From Terebella lapidaria (Eukaryota > Annelida > Polychaeta > Terebellida > Terebellidae): 64,000 nucleotides of DNA. The translations under genes were made by a program, and so were the position numbers. Within the stretch, counting starts at the first letter, position 1. Each line of letters starts with the position of its first letter. The DNA is taken from assembly GCA_949152475.1 (NCBI GenBank), contig OX424559.1, forward strand, positions 20,801,809 through 20,865,808, in the 5' to 3' direction. Below, piece after piece: positions 12,233 through 23,225 of this stretch. Under the pieces are notes generated by a model, which was not told the origin of the DNA, searched no databases, and was given only the letters and a program-made list of their open reading frames with translations.

Positions 12233-14521
12233 TTATTTAAGTTTGCTTCTGACTAAAAGTTCTTTAAGATTTTGATGCTTCTTGTAAGCTGTTGCTATTT
12301 TAATATCACCATCAGTATTTTTGTTGAGTTGTTTCATATGTTTTTTAACAATTTGGGCCGAAAGAGCACCTGTTTTTGAGAAGGGTACTATATACACCAG
12401 GTCGAATTTATTTTTACTTTTGTTCAAAGGGTCATACTTTGTAAATTTTTGAACGTTGAGGCCATGAGGTTCGAAAGTGCCTAGAGTGTCAATCCAACAA
12501 TATTCCCTTTCAAGTCGCCATTGTTTGTTTAAAAGTTCATCACCAAGATCCGAAACCTGTTCAATTGGTAAAAGAGAAAAACATTCGATGGAAAATTCAG
12601 TTTTGCTGTGAAATTTAGATAGATGGCTGTATAATGCATTTACCTCATTGCAGCTAGTTATTGCAGCACGGTGACGATTGTTTCTGAATTTTAGTGACTT
12701 ACCGGTTTCACCTACGTATTGTTTTTCGCAAAGCTTACAAGTGTATAGATAAATTATATTTTCTGAGTTGCAATCCAAAGCTGAGTTGATTGAGTAGGTT
12801 TGTTCAAAAACTGATCCTGAGAAATTTTGACAATTTGGAACTAAATGACATGTCTGACATTGTCTAGAATTACAAGGTTTTGAGCCAGATGAGCTGGAAG
12901 TGGGCAATTGAAAATCAGCACCTAGTCTTTCCTCACTGTTTAGAATTCTCAATGTTTCATTCTTTATTTTGCGAAGCCAACGTTTTGAATAGTTACGTTT
13001 CGAAAGTGCCTGGAATAATGTTTGGCAAGCTGATTCAACATCATCTGGATATGAGCAAATTTGGAAAAATCGAAAAACTTGGGACTTGATTAGTCCTTTA
13101 TAAGTGTGCTTTGGATGAAAAGAGAGCTTATGCAGCAACTGATGAGTATCCGTTGGTTTGAAGAAAACTTTTGCTTCTAAAGTGTTTTCTTTGCTCCGGA
13201 ACAAAGTAGTATCCAGAAAATTAACTGAATCAGTACTAATTTCAGCTTTGAACTTGATTGATGTCCTATGAGAATTGAATATTTCGAGAAACTGATTAAA
13301 TTTGGAAATGCCGTGTGGCCAAATGAGGAAAATGTCATCTAAATACCTATGATAGCAATCTGGTTTGAATGGACACTTTTGTAATGCTTGCTTTTCAAAT
13401 TCAGCCATGTAAATATCTGCATAATGAGGTGCATATTTCTGACCCATGGCTGTGCCTGAAACTTGTAGGAATGTTTTACCGTCAAATTCAAAGTCATTAC
13501 ATTTAAGTGAAATTTCCAGTAAATCTATTATACCTTTGAATAGTTCATTGTTTTTCAGGGTCGGGAATGCATTTTTAATTGCTTGGATACCTTCTTCATG
13601 ATTTATATTAGTATACATACTTTCAACATCTAAAGTGATTAGTAAAGAATTTGGATCTAGTTCAAGCCCTCTAACTTTATCTAAAAAGTCATACGTGTTT
13701 TTTATATATGACGGATGCTTATTTGCTTGATCTTTTATATATGAATCAATATACATAGCTACTTTTTCAGATTCACTGCTGCAGTCAGAAACAATTGGGC
13801 GCCCTGGAGGCATTACATTTGGAATTGGCCAGGAGTCTTTGGGTTTATGAATTTTAGGTAGCATATAAAATCTTCTTTGACGAGGGCGTTCTGGTGGTAG
13901 AAGAAATTGGAATACTTTTTCAGAAAGGCATCCAGAATTGCGTAATCCTTTTAAAATTTTTGTTATTTTTTCTGAATTTTCTAGGTAAAGAGGAGTGTCA
14001 ATTTCTCTGTAATGAGCTGGATTGTATAGTTGACGAAAGCCTTCATTAATATATTTTTGCTTATCCATAATTACGACTGCACTACCTTTATCTGCTTTTT
14101 TAATTACCAAGTCTAAGTTATTTTGTAAATCCTTTATAGTTTTATATTCAATTTTTGTTAGGTTTTTGGTTTCGGGTTGAATTTTCAAATTTTCAATTTC
14201 TTTTGATATTGCCGAAATGCAATCTAAAACAGGCTTGTCAATCATGGAACTCGGTGGAGTCCAGGTAGATTTTGGAGTGAATTTTGATCTATTTGTAAAT
14301 GAATTTGGACGGTGAGAAAAATAATTATGAAGTTTGAGTTTTCTACCAAAATCTTGCACAGCTTGTTCAATTGGATCCAATGTTATTTTGGGTGTGGGAA
14401 CAAATGTCAAACCACGATTTAGAAGAGCGATTTGTGTGTCCGAAAGTGTAAATTTGGAAAGGTTTACAACATTATTAGTCGTACTGGAGTTCGGTGGACT
14501 CTCAGAATGATTTAGTTTAAA
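12233..14521 (-). CDS. PLE ORF2: reverse transcriptase with GIY-YIG endonuclease
   Basis: Residue numbers count from the TTG at 14,410, giving 725 codons to the stop. RT landmarks: ADKGSAVVI (106-114), LPKIHKP (184-190), GRPIVS (203-208), motif A LDVESMYTNI (260-269), motif B SGTAMGQKYAP (318-328), motif C YLDD (356-359) and a thumb with HPKHTYKGLIKSQVFR (432-447). A Cys cluster CNSRQCQTCHLVPNC (513-527) precedes the GIY-YIG nuclease (about 552-652: IIYLYTC, YVGET, an Arg in FRNNRHR, late EPHGLN). This is the canonical Penelope order. There is no AUG near the start: the conserved N-terminal motif NLSKFTLSDTQ..LLNRGLTF runs upstream of the TTG and stays open to a slippery site at 14,515-14,521, so I place the coding start there in the -1 frame. 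Expected role: target-primed reverse transcription in the nucleus. The copy at 24,340 differs at about 17 residues. Confidence 0.9.
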   Translation of the reverse strand, partial: FKLNHSESPPNSSTTNNVVNLSKFTLSDTQIALLNRGLTFVPTPKITLDPIEQAVQDFGRKLKLHNYFSHRPNSFTNRSKFTPKSTWTPPSSMIDKPVLDCISAISKEIENLKIQPETKNLTKIEYKTIKDLQNNLDLVIKKADKGSAVVIMDKQKYINEGFRQLYNPAHYREIDTPLYLENSEKITKILKGLRNSGCLSEKVFQFLLPPERPRQRRFYMLPKIHKPKDSWPIPNVMPPGRPIVSDCSSESEKVAMYIDSYIKDQANKHPSYIKNTYDFLDKVRGLELDPNSLLITLDVESMYTNINHEEGIQAIKNAFPTLKNNELFKGIIDLLEISLKCNDFEFDGKTFLQVSGTAMGQKYAPHYADIYMAEFEKQALQKCPFKPDCYHRYLDDIFLIWPHGISKFNQFLEIFNSHRTSIKFKAEISTDSVNFLDTTLFRSKENTLEAKVFFKPTDTHQLLHKLSFHPKHTYKGLIKSQVFRFFQICSYPDDVESACQTLFQALSKRNYSKRWLRKIKNETLRILNSEERLGADFQLPTSSSSGSKPCNSRQCQTCHLVPNCQNFSGSVFEQTYSINSALDCNSENIIYLYTCKLCEKQYVGETGKSLKFRNNRHRAAITSCNEVNALYSHLSKFHSKTEFSIECFSLLPIEQVSDLGDELLNKQWRLEREYCWIDTLGTFEPHGLNVQKFTKYDPLNKSKNKFDLVYIVPFSKTGALSAQIVKKHMKQLNKNTDGDIKIATAYKKHQNLKELLVRSKLK
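14484..14521 (-). promoter_or_regulatory. -1 programmed ribosomal frameshift signal (slippery site plus hairpin)
   Basis: Read on the minus strand, ORF1 ends with the codons CAU UUA AAC UAA, so U UUA AAC sits in the correct phase for simultaneous slippage (14,515-14,521) and touches the ORF1 stop. A 9-nt spacer follows, then a hairpin (14,484-14,505) with CUG/CAG and GAGU/ACUC pairs, one bulged A and a 7-nt loop. ORF2 lies in the -1 frame and is open across this point. The same heptamer and hairpin occur at 26,622 and 20,340 in the other copies, including the decayed one whose spacer has changed. UUUAAAC is the slippery heptamer used by coronaviruses; use by this PLE is inferred. Confidence 0.75.
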
Positions 14522-16236
14522 TGACTGAGCCAGAATTTCAACATTTCATTGGCCGTTTGTTCAGTCCAATGAATGTTATCTGTCTGTGTAGAAAACTTGA
14601 TTGGATCCAACTGCTTAACAACTGTGAGATTGCTGAAACGTGAACTCATGTCATCCAAAGCCCTGTTAATCATATCCAAGTTGCGTTTCTCTACAGACGG
14701 AAGATTGTCTGAGTAGTTAATTTTTGGAATGAGAATTTTGGAGTGGGGGAAGATTCGGAAAGCACTGCTGAGCATATTCCTCAGCTCTGGAATTGAAGTA
14801 ACACTTGGTTTGGAGCTTCGATTGTTCAGGCCTACACTTAAGATTAAGTTTTGGGGGGCATCAAATGATTTTTTACAGGCCGTGAACATCATTCTTAGAT
14901 GGTTGAACAAAGCTCCAGGATAAGACACAACTTGGATATCACTGACAGGGGATTTGGTGATGCGAGAAAGGTTAGAAGAGCCGAGGATGACAGTGGAGGA
15001 GGTTAGTTTAGGAAGGGCCCAAAGAGTTTTGGGTCCTCTGATAGTGGAAGGAGAGACATGGAAAGTGGTGTTAGGAGAGTTTTTAGGAGAGACAAAGCGA
15101 GTGCGTTTGCCTTTAGGTAGAGAGGAGGGTGAGAGTTCAGGAGAAGAAGGAGAGCGCGGACGCCGTTTGGGCGTGGCACTAAGGCGGTTATCAGGAGAAG
15201 AGCGAGAGAGAGGTGGCCAATCATCAGATGATGATAGGCAAGGAGGGTTAGAGAGGGTATCAAGGAGTTGGAAGCGGTTAGAAGTGGACACAGAGGGAGG
15301 GGTGTTATTTGAAGATGGAGGTGAAGAGCGAGAGGGTTTAGGATTGTTAGTAGGAGAGTTGGCACGTTTTAGGTCCATTAGGAGGCGGCCAAAGAAGTTA
15401 GAGCCTTGACCATGACGGTTAACACCCCAGTGGCTGTCAGGAACTGGATGGACAATGTGACACCCTTCAGGAAGACCCATCAGAGTGTCACGGAAGAATT
15501 TGCAAGAATTAAACTTAACTTGAAGAAGTTGACGCATGATTCCATTTTTACTTTTATGCCAGAATGGGGACAGGCTAGGAATTTCACTAGCCAAACGTTT
15601 GGCCACTCCTGCATGGGGAGCCCTGAGGATCCGATTGGCTAGGTGTTGACAGTCATGGTACCGGGCTTTGTGATACTGATAGATGTGCTCAAGGCTAGGG
15701 AATCTCATACCACGATAGGATATATTACATGGGAAGAAATTACTAAGTGGGTGTTTGTGACCTTTTACCTCGCAAGTCTGAGGTTTTGATTGAGAGTTAG
15801 AATTTGGAATAGGGGAATTTGGAAGAGTAGAGGTTTTGAATTTCTGGATGGTGGAAGCCTGAAGTTTTTTGCCGAAATGAGATTTAGCCTGCTGAATGAC
15901 GAGAGCTACCGAATTTGCAATGTCCGAATCTGATAAACCTAAAGAGGAAATGTGGGCCAAAAGGTTTTGAATTGAGCTCTCATAGTGTTCCACCAAATGT
16001 TTGGTCACGTTTTGTACCCAATTTTGATTGATTTTGGAGATTTTTTGTTTGATTAGAGGACCAGAACAAGCAGGTTTGATGAAGTCATCCAGGTGTTGTT
16101 GTTTTTTACTGAAAGCCCTGGTGACTTGGCCTTGAGACTGCTGGAGCATTAGTGACAGGTGGTGAAAGCATTGAAGGAGAGTGTAAAAAGAACGGAAGTG
16201 AGGAGGTTTAGAAAGAGCCATGATACGTTTCAGCAA
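14512..16236 (-). CDS. PLE ORF1: NADAR domain plus SGNH-hydrolase-like domain
   Basis: 574 residues from an ATG at 16,236 (a second ATG lies at 16,221). Residues 1-150 have no recognised domain; they are rich in Gln/Ser and probably helical. Residues 156-290 match the NADAR/YbiA fold: GHKHPLSNFFPC (159-170), SLEHIYQYHKA (181-191, with the Glu expected in the active site), MRQLLQVKF (234-242) and DSHWG....GSNFFGRLLM (267-287). Residues 291-410 are a Ser/Pro/Arg-rich linker. Residues 414-574 look like an SGNH/GDSL hydrolase: GSSNLSRI (419-426), SYPGALFNHL (438-447), SVGLNN (467-472) and DNIHWT (553-558); the usual Asp of the GDS block is Ser. Known NADAR enzymes remove ADP-ribose from nucleotides and, in DarT-type systems, from guanine in DNA. 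SGNH-type esterase domains are known in ORF1 of CR1-type LINEs. What this fusion does for the PLE is not known to me. Confidence 0.85.
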   Translation of the reverse strand: MLKRIMALSKPPHFRSFYTLLQCFHHLSLMLQQSQGQVTRAFSKKQQHLDDFIKPACSGPLIKQKISKINQNWVQNVTKHLVEHYESSIQNLLAHISSLGLSDSDIANSVALVIQQAKSHFGKKLQASTIQKFKTSTLPNSPIPNSNSQSKPQTCEVKGHKHPLSNFFPCNISYRGMRFPSLEHIYQYHKARYHDCQHLANRILRAPHAGVAKRLASEIPSLSPFWHKSKNGIMRQLLQVKFNSCKFFRDTLMGLPEGCHIVHPVPDSHWGVNRHGQGSNFFGRLLMDLKRANSPTNNPKPSRSSPPSSNNTPPSVSTSNRFQLLDTLSNPPCLSSSDDWPPLSRSSPDNRLSATPKRRPRSPSSPELSPSSLPKGKRTRFVSPKNSPNTTFHVSPSTIRGPKTLWALPKLTSSTVILGSSNLSRITKSPVSDIQVVSYPGALFNHLRMMFTACKKSFDAPQNLILSVGLNNRSSKPSVTSIPELRNMLSSAFRIFPHSKILIPKINYSDNLPSVEKRNLDMINRALDDMSSRFSNLTVVKQLDPIKFSTQTDNIHWTEQTANEMLKFWLSHLN

Positions 16237-16428
16237 TTAAATTTGAAAGCATTAAAACCAGAACGCGATTGATTTGGATGATAAAACCGAAGGATAAAAT
16301 CATAAAAATAAAAACAATTGTATAAAATGGGAACACAACGTTTGAAGAAACCTGAATGCAAAGATATGGTCAATAATCTGACCAGATCTAAAACAAAACA
16401 AAATAATACAAAACAATATCAAAAAAAA

Positions 16429-17234
16429 AAACATGCCAAACTTAATATGTTGATGCATATTTGTAGTTTGTGATAATAGTTATGGTAAGAATAGTAAGGT
16501 ATCTAAAACACAGAACCGGCTTTGCCAGAAAATTTTCCAGAGACAATGATGACGAGTAACCAAACAATTATGTCGACTGCATATCATATATTATGCCACA
16601 TATAGCATCTCACAATGTGCAAGATGACACATTTTATCATAATATCTCAACATTAAATTCAACGGCGCCATATTTAAGGGGACGCCTCCCCCAGACCACT
16701 TCAGAGCAGTAAATACCCCAATACCTGAAAGTTTTGTTTTTTGCTTTTCATATTATATTGTCTTGCCAACAGGATTTTGGTCAGTGCTTGTGTTGAACAA
16801 TATAAAACTTGAGCTTCTTTGATGTCATTTAAGTTGGCAAATATCATGTTTTGAGTATGTTCTGAAATTTTTTGAAAAGTGCATGCAACATTCAATCTAT
16901 ATATCGTTTTGTCCACCAAAAAAGATTTAATGTATCGCGAATACTTACATCAATACTGAACTCCAAAATCATTCCACTGTTTTTGTTCTTGTTCTCGTCT
17001 TGTTATTCAAGATCATGTGCAGCATGAAACAACTTGAAATAATGTGTCACGGGATACAGTAATAAAGCATTTAACTATACACCAATTTCATAACGAATTC
17101 TTAGTCACAACCTCCACCAGTGAGGTACCATCCTGAGATTTTTCATCATCATTGATATTTTTACTCATAATAATAAATTAATGTATTCACGATCAAATAC
17201 ATGTGTTTTGATAGATGACATCTAGGATGTGTGT
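16429..17234. repeat. 806-bp direct repeat, right copy, flanking PLE copy 1
   Basis: This is the partner of 11,314-12,119. It directly abuts the 5' end of the PLE and ends at 'gatgtgtgt', after which the sequence continues as 'atgtatgtacaag' instead of the PLE 3' end. The order is repeat, PLE, repeat, which is what a very long target duplication or a Penelope-type pseudo-LTR would give. Confidence 0.85.
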
Positions 17235-17970
17235 ATGTATGTACAAGCTTATTACCACCAAGAACCTGACTCCGACAATGCCAAAACAAAATATAAAATA
17301 ACAGACAGTGTGAATGTTTCAGACATTCTGTGATGTTACATATTCCAAGATCCTTCAGTGTGAGATGTTATATATGGCGTATTACTAAAATACTTAAATA
17401 TTGCCAGACGTAATTGTTAGCCATCAAGCCCAATATCACTCGAGTTATTTTGATGTAAATCATATATTCGAAGGTGTCCTAAAACTTATTAATTTTTGAT
17501 ACATGACATGCCGTTTTGTGCAGTTGTTCGTTTTGCAAGTAATCCTCACACAACCATGTATTTATATTGGATTTCCACTTAATTGGTATGTGCACGAGTC
17601 CGAAAAATATGTTGTAATTATTCCGTATAAATTTTGAACCAAATGCCATTCATTTGTCCCCATAATTCACTACACCATTAAACACGAACATGTGATAATT
17701 AATTATCAACAAGCCATTCTATGAATGGTGTATTTGTGAATGTTTATCTAAAATATATTACGCCTGTCAAGATCCCACAGTATGAGATATTATACAGACG
17801 ATTGACAAAAGTTTAGTTGCACAACATGACAGAGAGATATCCCACTGAATAAGCAATATTAACACATCGTAAAACGCCAAATAAGCAATCTTGTTATTCA
17901 AGATCATGACTTGCATGTATGTAGCATGAAACAACTTGAGAATTTAGGTATACATCAATGTCGTAACGTA
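17235..17970. repeat. Diverged satellite sequence between PLE copies
   Basis: It contains 'gtgagatgttata', 'attacgcctgtcaagatccc' and 'agatatcccactgaata' landmarks of the ~720-bp satellite, with many changes. No gene is seen. Confidence 0.6.
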
Positions 17971-20517
17971 TGTTTTGGAGAGTATAAAAAATGCACTGGC
18001 ACAAGATAATTGTAAGAGTAACACATAACAGCAATAAAAATTCAATGAGCGACATTGAACAAATTTTGTTAGCTTATTTAAGTTTGCTTCTTACTAAAAG
18101 TTCTTTAAGATTTTGATGCTTCTTGTAAGCTGTTGCTATTTTAATATCACCATCAGTATTTTTGTTGAGTTGTTTCATATGCTTTTTAACAATTTGGGCC
18201 GAAAGAGCACCTGTTTTTGAGAAGAGTACTGTATACACCAGGTCGAATTTATTTTTACTTTTGTTCGAAGGGTCATACTTTGTGAATATTTGAACGTTGA
18301 GGCCATGAGGTTCGAAAGTGCCTAGAGTATCAATCCAACAATATTCCCTTTCAAGTCGCCATTGTTTGTTTAAAAGTTCATCATTAAATTGGTAAAAGAG
18401 AAAAACATTCAATGGAAAATTCAGTTTTGCTGTGAAATTTAGATAGATCACTGTATAATGCATTTCCTCATTGAAGCTAGTTATTGCACCACGGTGACGA
18501 TTGTTTCTGAATTTGAGTGATTTACCGGTTTCACCTACATACATGTATTGTTTTTCGCAAAGCTTACAAGTGTATGAGTTGCAATCCAAAGCTGAGTTGA
18601 TTAAGTAGGTTTGTTAAAAAACTGATCCTGAGAAATTTTGACAATTTGGAACTAAATGACATGTCTGACATTGTCTAGAATTACAAGGTTTTGAGCCAGA
18701 TGAGCTGGAAGTGGGCAATTGAAAATCAGCACCTGGTCTTTCCTCACTGTTTAAAATTCTCAATGTTTCATTCTTTATTTTGTGAAGCCAACGTTTTGAA
18801 TAGTTACGATTCGAAAGTGCCTTGAATATTGTTTGGCAAGCTGATTCAACATAATCTGGATATGAGCTAAATTGGAAAAATCGAAAAACTTGGGACTTGA
18901 TTAGTCCTTTATAAGTGTGTTTTGGATGAAAAGAGAGCTTATGCAGCAACTGATGAGTATCCGTTGGCTTGAAAAAACTTTTGCTTCTATTGTGTTTTCT
19001 TTGCTACTGAACAAAGTAGTACTCAGAAAATTACCTGAATCAGTACTAATTTCAGCTATGAACTTGATTGATGCCCTATGAGAATTGAATATTTCGAGAA
19101 ACTGATTAAATTTGGAAATGCCGTGTGGCCAAATGAGGAAAATGTCATCTAAACATCTATAATAGCAATCTGGCTTGAATGGACACTTTTTCAATGCTTG
19201 CTTTTCAAATTCAGCCATATAAATATTCAGCCATATAAATATCTGCATAATGGGGTGCATATTTCTGACCCATGGCTCTGCCTGAAACTTGTAGGAATGT
19301 CTTACCGTCAAATTCAAAGTCATTACATTCAAGTGAATTTTCCAATAATTCTATCATACCTTTGAATAGTTCATTGTTTTCCAGAGTCGGAAATGCATTT
19401 TTAATTGCTTGGATCCCTGATTCATGATTTATATTGGTATACATACTTTCAACATCTAAAGTGATTAGTAAAGAATTTGGATCTAGTTCAAGCCCTCTAA
19501 CTTTACCTAAAAAGTCATACGTGTTTTTGATATAAGACGGATGCTTATTCGCTTGATCTTTTATATATGAATCAATATACATAGCTACTTTTTCAGATTT
19601 ACTGCTGCAGTCAGAAACAATTGGGCGCCCTGGAGGCATTACATTTGGAATTGGCCAGGAGTGTTTGGGTTTATGAATTTTAGGTAGCATATGAAATCTT
19701 CTTTGACGAGGGCGTTCTGGTGGTAAAAGAAATTGAAATACTTTGTCAGAAAGGCAGCCAGAATTGCGTAATCTTTTTAAAATTTTTGCTATTTTTTCTG
19801 AATTTTCTAGGTAAAGAGGAATGTCAATTTCTATGTAATGAGCTGGATTGTGTAATTGACGAAAGCCTTCAGTAATATAATTTTGCCTATCCATGATTAC
19901 GACTGACTACCTTCATCTGCGTTTTAAATTACCAAGTCTGCATTATTTTGTAAATCCTTTATAGTTTTGTATTCCATTCTCGTTAGGTTTTTGGTTTCTG
20001 TTTGAATTTTTAAATTTTCTATTTCTTTGGATATTGCTGAAATCCAATCTAAAACAGGCTTGTCAATCATGGAACTGGGTGGAGTCCAGGTAGATTTTGG
20101 AGTGAATTTTGATCTATTTGTAAATGAATTTGGACGGTGAGAAAAATAATTTTGAAGTTTGAGTTTCCTACCAAAATTTTACACAGCTTGTTTAATTGGA
20201 TCCAATGCTATTTTGGGCGTGAGAACAAATGTCAAACCACGATTTAAAAGAGTGATTTGTGTGTCAGGAAGTGTAAATTTGTAAAGGTTTACAACATTAT
20301 TAATCGTACTGGAGTTCGGTGGACTCTCAGTCTGATTTAGTTTAAATGACTGAGCCAGAATTTCAACATTCCATTGGCCGTTTGTTCAGTCCAATGATTG
20401 TTATCTGGCTGTGTACATAACTTGATTGGATCCAACTGTTTAACAACTGTAAGATTGCTGAAACGTGATCTCATGTCATCCAAAGCCCTGTTAATCATAT
20501 CCAAGTTGCGTTTCTCA
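17971..20517 (-). mobile_element. Penelope-like element, decayed and 5'-truncated copy
   Basis: It starts at the same 3' terminus ('tgttttggagagtat') as copy 1 and covers all of ORF2 plus the last ~150 nt of ORF1. It stops at about 20,517, where satellite sequence ('atgtaattagaatgtacc') begins. The RT and GIY-YIG regions are recognisable but split into several open pieces, with numerous substitutions and small length changes; it is clearly the oldest of the three copies. The ORF1/ORF2 junction heptamer (20,340-20,346) and hairpin are still present. Confidence 0.85.
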
Positions 20518-23225
20518 TGTAATTAGAATGTACCAACAAGTTTCACAAAAAAAACAAGAGATATACGAAATTTGATATGCTGATGCATATTTACGGTTTC
20601 TGATAATAGCATGGTGACGAGAGTCCATTAACCAAAACACAAAACCGGATTTTGCCAAGAAATTTCCTCAGGGACAATGCTGACAAGTAACCAAATATTT
20701 TGACTGTATACTATATATTATGCCATATATATTATAGCATCTCACAATGTGAAATTATACCATATATAACATCTCACAAAGTGGAAAATAACATGATACA
20801 TTTTATCATATCTCAACATTACATTATACATAAGGGGAAACCTCCCCCAACCACTGCAGAGCAGTATATACCCCAATATCCGGAAGGTTTTTTTGCTTTC
20901 CCTATTATATTGTCTTGCCAAGGGGATTGTGGTCAGTGTTTTTTTTAAATATAAACTTGAACTTCTTTGCTGTTATTCATGTTGACAAATATCATGTTTT
21001 GAATATGTTCTGAAAATGTTTTGGAATTTTTATTTTCAGCAAGACATTCTGTAGTTGGTGTGTTTCTGGATGTTTAATACATTATGCGATATTCATGATA
21101 TTACGCCTGTCAGAACCCCACAGTATGAGATGTCATACAGATGACAAAAATTCAGTCGCACAAAATGCCTAGAGAGATATCCCACTGAATAAGCAGTATT
21201 GACACATCATAAAACGCCAAAATGAGCAAACCTTAGTCTCATGTAATTAGAATGTACCAACAAGTTTCACAAAAAAAACAAGAAATATCCGAAAATTGAT
21301 ATGCTGATGCATATTTACGGTTTCTGATAATAGCTTGGTGACGAGAGTCCATTAACCAAAACACAAACCGGATTTGCCAAGAAATTCCCTCAGGGACAAT
21401 GCTGACGAGTAACCAAATATTTTGACTGTATACTATATATTATGCCATATATATTATAGCATGTCACAATGTGAAATTATACCATATATAACATCTCACA
21501 AAGTGGAAAATAACATGATATATTTTATCATATCTCAACATTACATTTTACCGCGCCATATATAAGGGGAAACCTCCCCCAACCACTGCAGAGCAGTATA
21601 TACCCCAATATCCGGAAGGTTTTTTTGCTTTCCTTATTATATTGTCTTGCCAACAGGATTGTGGTCAGTTTTTTTTTTGAATATAAACTTGAACTTCTTT
21701 GCTGTTATTCATGTTGGCAAATATCAGGTTTTGAATATGTTCTGAAAATGTTTTGGAATTTTTATTTTCAGCAAGATATTCTGTAGTTGGTGTGCTTCTG
21801 GATGTTTAATACATTATGCGATATTACGCCTGTCAGAACCCCACAGTATGAGATGTCATACAGATGACAAAAATTCAGTCGCACAAAATGCCTAGAGAGA
21901 TATCCCACTGAATAAGCAGTATTGACACATCATAAAACGCCAAAATGAGCGAACCTTTGTCTCATGTAATTAGAATGTACCAACAAGTTTCACAAAAAAA
22001 CAAGAGATATACGAAATTTGATATGCTGATGCATATTTACGGTTTCTGATAATAGCTTGGTGACGAGAGTCCATTAACCAAAACACAAAACCGGATTTTG
22101 CCAAGAAATTTCCTCAGGGACAATGCTGACAAGTAACCAAATATTTTGACTGTATACTATATATTATGCCATATATATTATAGCATATCACAATGTGAAA
22201 TTATACCATATATAACATCTCACAAAGTGGAAAATAACATGATACATTTTATCATATCTCAACATTACATTATACATAAGGGGAAACCTCCCCCAACCAC
22301 TGCAGAGCAGTATATACCCCAATATTCGGAAGGTTTTTTTGCTTTCCTTATTATATTGTCTTGCCAACGGGATTGTGGTCAGTGTTTTTTTTTTAATATA
22401 AACTTGAACTTCTTTGCTGTTATTCATGTTGACAAATATCATGTTTTCAATATGTTCTGAAAATGTTTTGGAATTTTTATTTTCAGCAAGACATTCTGTA
22501 GTTGGTGTGTTTCTGGATGTTTAATACATTATGCGATATTACGCCTGTCAGAACCCCACAGTATGAGATGTCATACAGATGACAAAAATTCAGTCGCACA
22601 AAATACCTAGAGAGATATCCCACTGAATAAGCAGTATTGACACATCATAAAACGCCAAAATGAGCAAACCTTTGTCTCATGTAATTAGAATGTACCAACA
22701 AGTTTCGCAAAAAAAACCAAGAGGTATACGAAATTTGATATGCTGATGCATATTTACGGTTTCTGATAATAGCTTGGTGACGAGAGTCCATTAACTAAAA
22801 CACAAAACCGGATTTGCCAAGAAATTCCCTCAGGGACAATGCTGACAAGTAACCAAATATTTTGACTGTATACTATATATTATGCCATATATATTATAGC
22901 ATCTCACAATGTGAAATTATACCATATATAACATCTCACAAAGTGGAAAATAACATGATACATTTTATCATATCTCAACATTACAAATGACGGCGCCATA
23001 CATAAGGGGAAACCTCCCCCAACCACTGCAGAGCAGTATATACCCCAATATCCGGAAGGTTTGTTTGCTTTGCTTATTATATTGTCTTGCCAACAGGATT
23101 GTGGTCAGTGTTTTTTTTAAATATAAACTTGAACTTCTTTGCTGTTATTCATGTTGGCAAATATCATGTTTCGAATATGTTCTGAAAATGTTTTGGAAAG
23201 TACATACAACTTTCAAACTGTTGAA
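20517..23225. repeat. Tandem satellite array, ~720-bp units (array 1)
   Basis: Unit starts ('atgtaattagaatgtaccaa') lie at about 20,517, 21,241, 21,965 and 22,679, so the period is about 715-724 bp. The last unit ends near 23,225, where more diverged sequence takes over. Units differ by few percent and by A-tract length. Each has the CCCCCAACCACTGCAGAGCAGT segment and two 'catctcaca' motifs. Confidence 0.9.

Larger units (their letters stand above)
12117..16428 (-). mobile_element. Penelope-like element, intact copy 1
   Basis: About 4.3 kb on the minus strand: a ~190-nt 5' leader, ORF1 (NADAR-SGNH), ORF2 (RT-GIY-YIG) joined through a probable -1 frameshift, and a ~115-nt 3' UTR that ends at 'tgttttggag' (plus-strand reading). 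The 3' boundary is shared by the copies at 17,971 and 24,229. The 5' boundary is set by the start of the right-hand 806-bp repeat, next to an A-rich run on the plus strand (16,390-16,430). Both reading frames are open, and the flanking repeats look identical, so the insertion is young. Confidence 0.85.

Noticed and set aside
14954-15409. 151-residue plus-strand frame rich in Arg/Gly/Glu
   Set aside because: It is the antisense shadow of the Ser/Pro linker of PLE ORF1.
20700-22460. Plus-strand small ORFs shared between satellite units
   Set aside because: They follow the repeat period, vary in length and frame, and contain mostly translated AT-rich palindromes.
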